Part shown: positions 6,278 to 9,561 of the stretch, piece by piece
How positions within the stretch are numbered: position 1 is the stretch's first letter
Layout of the letters: every line of letters begins with the position of its first letter
Source: Poriferisodalis multihospitum
GTDB taxonomy: Bacteria; Actinomycetota; Acidimicrobiia; Acidimicrobiales; Poriferisodalaceae
Length of the DNA: 9,561 nucleotides
Direction: 5' to 3'
NCBI GenBank assembly: GCA_028278755.1
Contig: JAPYOI010000296.1
Coordinates: forward strand, 1-9,561
Made by a program: the position numbers and the translations under genes
The notes under the pieces: generated by a model
The model's input: the letters and a program-made list of their open reading frames with translations, nothing else
Told to the model about the DNA's origin: nothing
Database searches by the model: none

Positions 6278-6301
6278 CGCCGGATTGCCAGTGATCCGGC
6301 G
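6278..6301. terminator. Hairpin downstream of the aldolase gene, possible terminator or operator
   Basis: CGCCGGAT (6278-6285) and ATCCGGCG (6294-6301) form a perfect 8-bp stem around an 8-base loop. A short T-run (ATTT) follows a few bases later, near 6307-6310, but no long U-tract. It lies about 150 bp after the aldolase stop and 70 bp before the CRP-like site. It could end the aldolase transcript or be a protein-binding dyad. Confidence 0.4.
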
Positions 6302-6371
6302 CTCCGATTTCCCCCTACGGGTGACCGGCTTGCCCTAACGTGGCGTTGGTGCAACCCGGCGGTCGTCTGCT

Positions 6372-6389
6372 GTGTGAACAAAGTCACAC
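6372..6389. promoter_or_regulatory. CRP/GlxR-type operator upstream of korAB
   Basis: GTGTGAACAAAGTCACAC is a perfect palindrome with 6-bp arms and a 6-bp centre. Its core TGTGA-N6-TCACA (6373-6388) is exactly the consensus bound by CRP in E. coli, GlxR in Corynebacterium and the CRP homologue of Mycobacterium. Its AT-rich centre stands out in very GC-rich DNA. It lies 150 bp before the korA start and centred about 75 bp before the start point predicted from TAGATT, compatible with activation. A cAMP-responsive regulator is the natural candidate; none is encoded in the window. Confidence 0.65.
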
Positions 6390-6443
6390 CGCTCCTCACC
6401 TTCAGAGGCCCGCGGTCCGGCACCGGCCCCGCCGGGGCGGTAC

Positions 6444-6449
6444 TAGATT
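6444..6449 (+). promoter_or_regulatory. Possible -10 element (TAGATT) for korAB
   Basis: TAGATT fits TANNNT and is the closest match to TATAAT in the region before korA. It would start transcription near 6456 and give an 84-base leader. No -35 match lies at the right distance, as expected for a promoter that relies on an activator such as the CRP-like site upstream. Confidence 0.45.
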
Positions 6450-6476
6450 GCAATTCCGGTCGGTCGCCGGGCACTG

Positions 6477-6511
6477 CCGGGCTGGCACCCCCGCCAGCAG
6501 TCGCCAGCCGG
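6477..6511 (+). other. korA leader with two alternative hairpins
   Basis: GCTGGC (6481-6486) can pair with GCCAGC (6493-6498) around a 6-base loop, or, as part of a longer arm from 6477, with GCCAGCCGG (6503-6511) using one bulged G. The two pairings exclude each other. They sit about 17-30 bases before the ribosome site, so a role in leader folding is possible, but GC-rich sequence makes such matches frequent. Confidence 0.3.
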
Positions 6512-6539
6512 TGAGGATCGAACTCGCAAGGGAACGCAC

Positions 6540-8426
6540 GTGACCGACACTGTCATCCAACAGCCTTCGCAGCGGACCGTCGAGGATCTGGACCGTCTGG
6601 TCATCCGCTTCGCCGGCGACTCCGGCGACGGCATGCAGCTCACCGGCGACCGCTTCACGAGCGCCAGCGCCCTGTTCGGCAACGACCTCGCCACGCTGCC
6701 CGACTTTCCCGCCGAGATCAGGGCGCCGGCGGGCACGCTGCACGGCGTGTCGGCCTTCCAGGTGCAGGTGGCCAGCGAGACCGTCACCACGCCGGGCGAC
6801 GCCCCCACCGTGCTCGTGGCCATGAACCCCGCCGCGCTGCGCAGCGAACTCGACCGCCTCGAGGTCGGCGGCACCGTCATCATCAACTCCGACGCCTTCC
6901 AGGAACGCAACCTCGACAAGGCCGGCTACAGCGACGACCCGCTCACCGACGGCACGCTGGATCACTACACCACCTACCTGGTCCCCATGACCAGCCTCAC
7001 CAAGGAGGTCTGCAAGGACCTCGGCGTGAAGCCCCGCGACGCCGAGCGCAGCAAGAACTTCTTCGCGCTCGGCGTGGTGAGCTGGCTCTTCGACCGGCCG
7101 ACCGAGCCCACTCTGGACTGGATCGACATGAAGTTCGGCAAGCGGCCCCTGGTGGCCGCCGCCAACTCGGTCGCCTTCAAGGCCGGCCACGCCTTCGGCG
7201 AGACCACCGAGATGTTCCAGGCCACCTACAAGGTGCGCCCCGCCGAGCTCGAGCCCGGCACCTACACCAGCATCAACGGCAACACGGCGCTCTCGTGGGG
7301 GCTGATCGCCGCCGCCCAGCAGGCCAAGCTGCCGCTGTTCCTCGCGTCGTACCCCATCACGCCCGCCTCCGACGTGCTGCACGAGCTCTCGGGACGCAAG
7401 AACTTCGGCGTGCGCACCTTCCAGGCCGAGGACGAGATCGCCGCGGTGTGCGCGGCGGTGGGGGCGTCGTTCGGCGGCCACATCGGGGTGACCACCACCA
7501 GCGGCCCCGGCTTGGCGCTGAAGGCCGAGACCATCGGCCTGGCGCTGAGTATCGAGCTGCCGCTGCTGGTGATCGACATCCAGCGGGGCGGCCCCTCCAC
7601 GGGCCTGCCCACCAAGACCGAGGCGTCGGATCTCAACCTGGCGCTGTACGGCCGCCACGGCGAGGCCCCGCTGCCGATCGTCGCCGCCTACAGCCCCTCC
7701 CAGTGCTTCTTCGCCGCCATCGAGGCGGTGCGGATCGCCCTGAAGTACCGCACCCCGGTGATCCTGCTCTCCGACGGCTACCTGGCCAACGGGTCCGAGC
7801 CGTGGCGCCTGCCCGACCTCGAGGACCTGCCCGACATCAGCGTGGACTTCACCACGCAGTTCAACGACAGCGACGAGGACGGCAACCCGGTCTTCCAGCC
7901 CTACAAGCGCGCCCCCGAGACCCTGGCCCGGCCGTGGGCGGTTCCCGGCACGCCCGGTCTCATGCACCGCGTCGGCGGCCTCGAGAAGGAGGACGTCACG
8001 GGCAACATCTCCTACACGCCCGCCAACCACGGCCTCATGACCGAGGTGCGGGCCGCCAAGGTTGACGGCATCGCCGCCGACATTCCCCCGACGATGCTCG
8101 ACAGCGACGGCCCGGCGACCGTGGCCGTGCTGTCCTGGGGGTCGGTGTGGGGATCGGTCACCAGCGCGGTGCGGCGGGTGCGCGCCGCCGGCACGGCCGT
8201 CGACCACCTGCACCTCACGCACCTCAACCCGCTGCACGCCGACCTGGGCGACCTGCTGGGCCGGTACCGCACCGTGCTGGTTCCGGAGATGAACCTGGGG
8301 CAGCTGGCCTCCATCGTCCGATCCCGCTACCTCATCGACGTGAAGTCGATCAACAAGGTGGAGGGTGTGCCGTTCACGGCGAGCGAGATCGCCGCCGCCA
8401 TCGCAGGAGCCGTCGATGACGACTGA
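6540..8426 (+). CDS. korA: 2-oxoacid:ferredoxin oxidoreductase, alpha subunit (gamma-alpha fusion, KorA-like)
   Basis: 628-residue subunit that, with the beta subunit downstream, oxidatively decarboxylates a 2-oxoacid to acyl-CoA and CO2 while reducing ferredoxin. Residues about 20-200 form the gamma (POR) domain, starting VIRFAGDSGDGMQLTG (21-36). Residues about 245-425 form the thiamine-pyrimidine-binding domain with SYPITPASD (270-278), QAEDEIAAV (295-303, candidate cofactor-activating Glu), TTTSGPGLALKAE (318-330) and IQRGGPSTGLPTKTE (347-361). The C-terminal domain (about 520-620) has VPEMNLGQL (581-589). The gamma-alpha order and size match the mycobacterial KorA class, usually 2-oxoglutarate-specific, although pyruvate or branched-chain 2-oxoacids cannot be excluded. 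The start is GTG 6540 with AAGGG seven bases upstream. It overlaps korB by 11 bp. A CRP-like palindrome lies upstream. Confidence 0.93.
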   Translation: MTDTVIQQPSQRTVEDLDRLVIRFAGDSGDGMQLTGDRFTSASALFGNDLATLPDFPAEIRAPAGTLHGVSAFQVQVASETVTTPGDAPTVLVAMNPAALRSELDRLEVGGTVIINSDAFQERNLDKAGYSDDPLTDGTLDHYTTYLVPMTSLTKEVCKDLGVKPRDAERSKNFFALGVVSWLFDRPTEPTLDWIDMKFGKRPLVAAANSVAFKAGHAFGETTEMFQATYKVRPAELEPGTYTSINGNTALSWGLIAAAQQAKLPLFLASYPITPASDVLHELSGRKNFGVRTFQAEDEIAAVCAAVGASFGGHIGVTTTSGPGLALKAETIGLALSIELPLLVIDIQRGGPSTGLPTKTEASDLNLALYGRHGEAPLPIVAAYSPSQCFFAAIEAVRIALKYRTPVILLSDGYLANGSEPWRLPDLEDLPDISVDFTTQFNDSDEDGNPVFQPYKRAPETLARPWAVPGTPGLMHRVGGLEKEDVTGNISYTPANHGLMTEVRAAKVDGIAADIPPTMLDSDGPATVAVLSWGSVWGSVTSAVRRVRAAGTAVDHLHLTHLNPLHADLGDLLGRYRTVLVPEMNLGQLASIVRSRYLIDVKSINKVEGVPFTASEIAAAIAGAVDDD

Positions 8427-9444
8427 CACGTCCACCGACCAGTCCACCACCAAAGCCGACTGGACCAGCGACCAGGAACCCCGCTGGTGCCCCGGCTGCG
8501 GCGACTACTCCATCCTGTCGGCCATGCAGCTGCTGATGCCGCAGCTGGGGGCGCGTCCCGAGAACACGGTCTTCGTGTCGGGCATCGGCTGCGCCGCCCG
8601 CTTCCCGTACTACATGAAGACCTACGGCATGCACGGCATCCACGGGCGTGCCCCGGCGCTGGCCACCGGACTGGCCACCTGCCGGCCCGACCTCGACGTG
8701 TGGGTCGTCGGCGGCGACGGCGACATCCTGTCGATCGGCGGCAACCACCTGCTGCACAGCCTGCGCCGCAACGTCAACATCAAGATCCTGCTGTTCAACA
8801 ATCAGATCTACGGGCTCACCAAGGGCCAGTACTCGCCGACCAGCGAGATCGGCAAGGTCACCAAGTCCACCCCCCTGGGCTCGGTGGACGAGCCGCTCAA
8901 CCCGCTCAGCGTGGCCCTGGGCGCCGAGGCCACCTTCGTGGCCCGCACCCACGACATGGACCGCACCCACATGCAGGACATGTTCCGGCGGGCCTGGGAG
9001 CACTCCGGCGCCGCCTTCGTGGAGGTCTACCAGAACTGCAACGTGTTCAACGACGGGGCGTTCGCCGAGATCACCAAGAAGGACAAGCGCCCCTCCATGC
9101 TCATCTCGCTGCAGCACGGCGAGCCGATCCGCTTCGGGGCCGAGGGGGAACGCGGCGTCATCATGAACCGCAGCGGCGAGCTGCAGATCGTGGAGGTGGC
9201 CGACGTGGGGGAGGAGAACCTGCTGATCCACGACGAGCGCGCCGAGACCCCGTCGCTGGCGTTCGCCCTGTCACGCCTCTCCTCGGGTCCGTTCATGCCC
9301 ACACCCATCGGGGTGTTCCGGGCGGTCGGGGGTCCGGAATACGCCTCGCAGGTCTCCCGGCAGCTGGCGTTCGCCCAAGAGCGAAGCGGCCCCGGCGACC
9401 TGCACGCCCTGCTGCGCTCCAGAGCCACCTGGGACGTCGCCTGA
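8416..9444 (+). CDS. korB: 2-oxoacid:ferredoxin oxidoreductase, beta subunit (KorB-like)
   Basis: 342-residue catalytic partner of KorA that binds thiamine diphosphate and one [4Fe-4S] cluster. Four candidate cluster ligands are visible: WCPGCGDY (Cys25, Cys28), SGIGCAARFP (Cys59) and YQNCNVF (Cys208), the arrangement usual for OFOR beta subunits. The thiamine-diphosphate/Mg site is GGDGD (99-103) through FNNQIYGLTKGQYSPT (127-142). GMHGIHGRAPALATGL (71-86) is also family-typical. There is no extra ferredoxin-like delta domain, so a separate ferredoxin must take the electrons. The frame opens 17 codons earlier, but ATG 8416 has AGGAG (8405-8409) six bases before it and the earlier extension is Arg/Pro-rich. 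The start lies inside the end of korA, so the subunits are probably made by coupled translation in equal amounts. Nothing is missing from the catalytic motifs. Confidence 0.94.
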   Translation: MTTDTSTDQSTTKADWTSDQEPRWCPGCGDYSILSAMQLLMPQLGARPENTVFVSGIGCAARFPYYMKTYGMHGIHGRAPALATGLATCRPDLDVWVVGGDGDILSIGGNHLLHSLRRNVNIKILLFNNQIYGLTKGQYSPTSEIGKVTKSTPLGSVDEPLNPLSVALGAEATFVARTHDMDRTHMQDMFRRAWEHSGAAFVEVYQNCNVFNDGAFAEITKKDKRPSMLISLQHGEPIRFGAEGERGVIMNRSGELQIVEVADVGEENLLIHDERAETPSLAFALSRLSSGPFMPTPIGVFRAVGGPEYASQVSRQLAFAQERSGPGDLHALLRSRATWDVA

Positions 9445-9542
9445 CGCTCGTCTGCTGCCCGGCGGTGCCACCGGCGGCTGTCGGCGGCGCGTCCGGCGAA
9501 ATCGCGTCGGCGCCATCCCCCGGCGTCGCCGCCCTTCGCCCG

Positions 9543-9553
9543 GTCATTCCGGC
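9543..9553 (+). repeat. Half copy of the dyad repeat at the window end
   Basis: GTCATTCCGGC matches the first eleven bases of the repeat's left arm, about 100 bp after the korB stop, but the following bases do not continue the repeat. It may be a decayed copy or one arm of an element continuing beyond the window. The rest of 9445-9561 shows no gene or clear terminator. Confidence 0.35.
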
Positions 9554-9561
9554 CCCTCCCC

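Larger units (their letters stand above)
6127..6539. other. 413-bp intergenic region between aldolase and korA
   Basis: No convincing gene is present on either strand; the short open frames are Arg/Pro-rich and lack ribosome sites. In order it holds the inverted copy of the 28-bp dyad repeat (6166-6193), an 8-bp-stem hairpin (6278-6301), a possible minor -10 TAACGT (6336-6341), a CRP-like palindrome (6372-6389), a -10-like TAGATT (6444-6449), a hairpin-forming leader (6477-6511) and the korA ribosome site AAGGG (6528-6532). The density of sites suggests that korAB transcription is controlled here. Confidence 0.7.

Noticed and set aside
4971..6338. A 455-codon plus-strand frame overlapping the aldolase
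   Set aside because: Arg/Pro-rich composition with no motif, out of frame with fbaB, no ribosome site.
6340..6543. A 67-codon open frame in the gap before korA
   Set aside because: Overlaps the CRP-like site and leader, no ribosome site, composition of random GC-rich DNA.
8365..8415. Earlier ATG for korB, 17 codons upstream
   Set aside because: Extension is Arg/Pro-rich and has no ribosome site; AGGAG six bases before ATG 8416 decides the start.
6402..8453. A 683-codon open frame on the minus strand opposite korA
   Set aside because: It is antisense to a gene with complete family motifs, reads as low-complexity Gly/Val/Arg/His-rich protein, and arises from GC-rich third positions.
1..9561. 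A novel defence, mobile or CRISPR-like system
   Set aside because: No repeat-spacer array, integrase, transposase, nuclease, toxin or reverse transcriptase motif was found on either strand; the genes are transport and central metabolism.

Overview
The window looks like chromosome from a high-GC Gram-positive bacterium of the Actinomycetota, possibly a marine or symbiotic Acidimicrobiia-like lineage. The base composition is strongly GC-rich with GC-heavy third codon positions. GTG starts occur, and several transcription starts show TANNNT-type -10 hexamers with no clear -35. The 2-oxoacid:ferredoxin oxidoreductase has the two-gene, gamma-alpha fused form known from mycobacteria. The lineage is an inference, since no marker gene is present.

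Left part (1-3000): the three core parts of a carbohydrate-type (RbsC/RbsB/FrcA-like) ABC importer, spread over three transcription units. A membrane permease (- strand) runs off the left edge. A single-domain ATPase (+ strand) is divergent from it. A lipoprotein solute-binding protein (- strand) is convergent with the ATPase. A perfect 14-bp hairpin sits between the two convergent genes and is a good bidirectional terminator candidate. The binding-protein gene has the best promoter in the window (TTGACC, 18 bp, TATGCT).

Middle (3170-6130): an Ldh_2-family NAD(P)-dependent 2-hydroxyacid dehydrogenase (- strand), transcribed towards the transporter genes and perhaps acting on the imported substrate. 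It is divergent from a small helical TPR-like protein of unknown function (+ strand), which is followed by a full-length FbaB/DhnA-type class I fructose-bisphosphate aldolase (+ strand).

Right part (6130-9561): a 413-bp intergenic region with a dyad repeat, a second hairpin and a perfect CRP/GlxR-type palindrome (TGTGA-N6-TCACA). It leads into korA-korB, the alpha and beta subunits of a 2-oxoacid (probably 2-oxoglutarate):ferredoxin oxidoreductase, whose coding regions overlap by 11 bp. With the aldolase, this half is central carbon metabolism; the left half is uptake and probable first oxidation of a substrate.

A 28-bp dyad repeat occurs identically, in opposite orientations, 30-40 bp after the stop codons of the ATPase and aldolase genes. 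A half copy lies at the right end. I see no phage, insertion sequence, CRISPR array, defence system or RNA gene. All genes belong to known families except the TPR-like protein. The most interesting signals are the CRP-like site, the repeat family and the promoter pattern.
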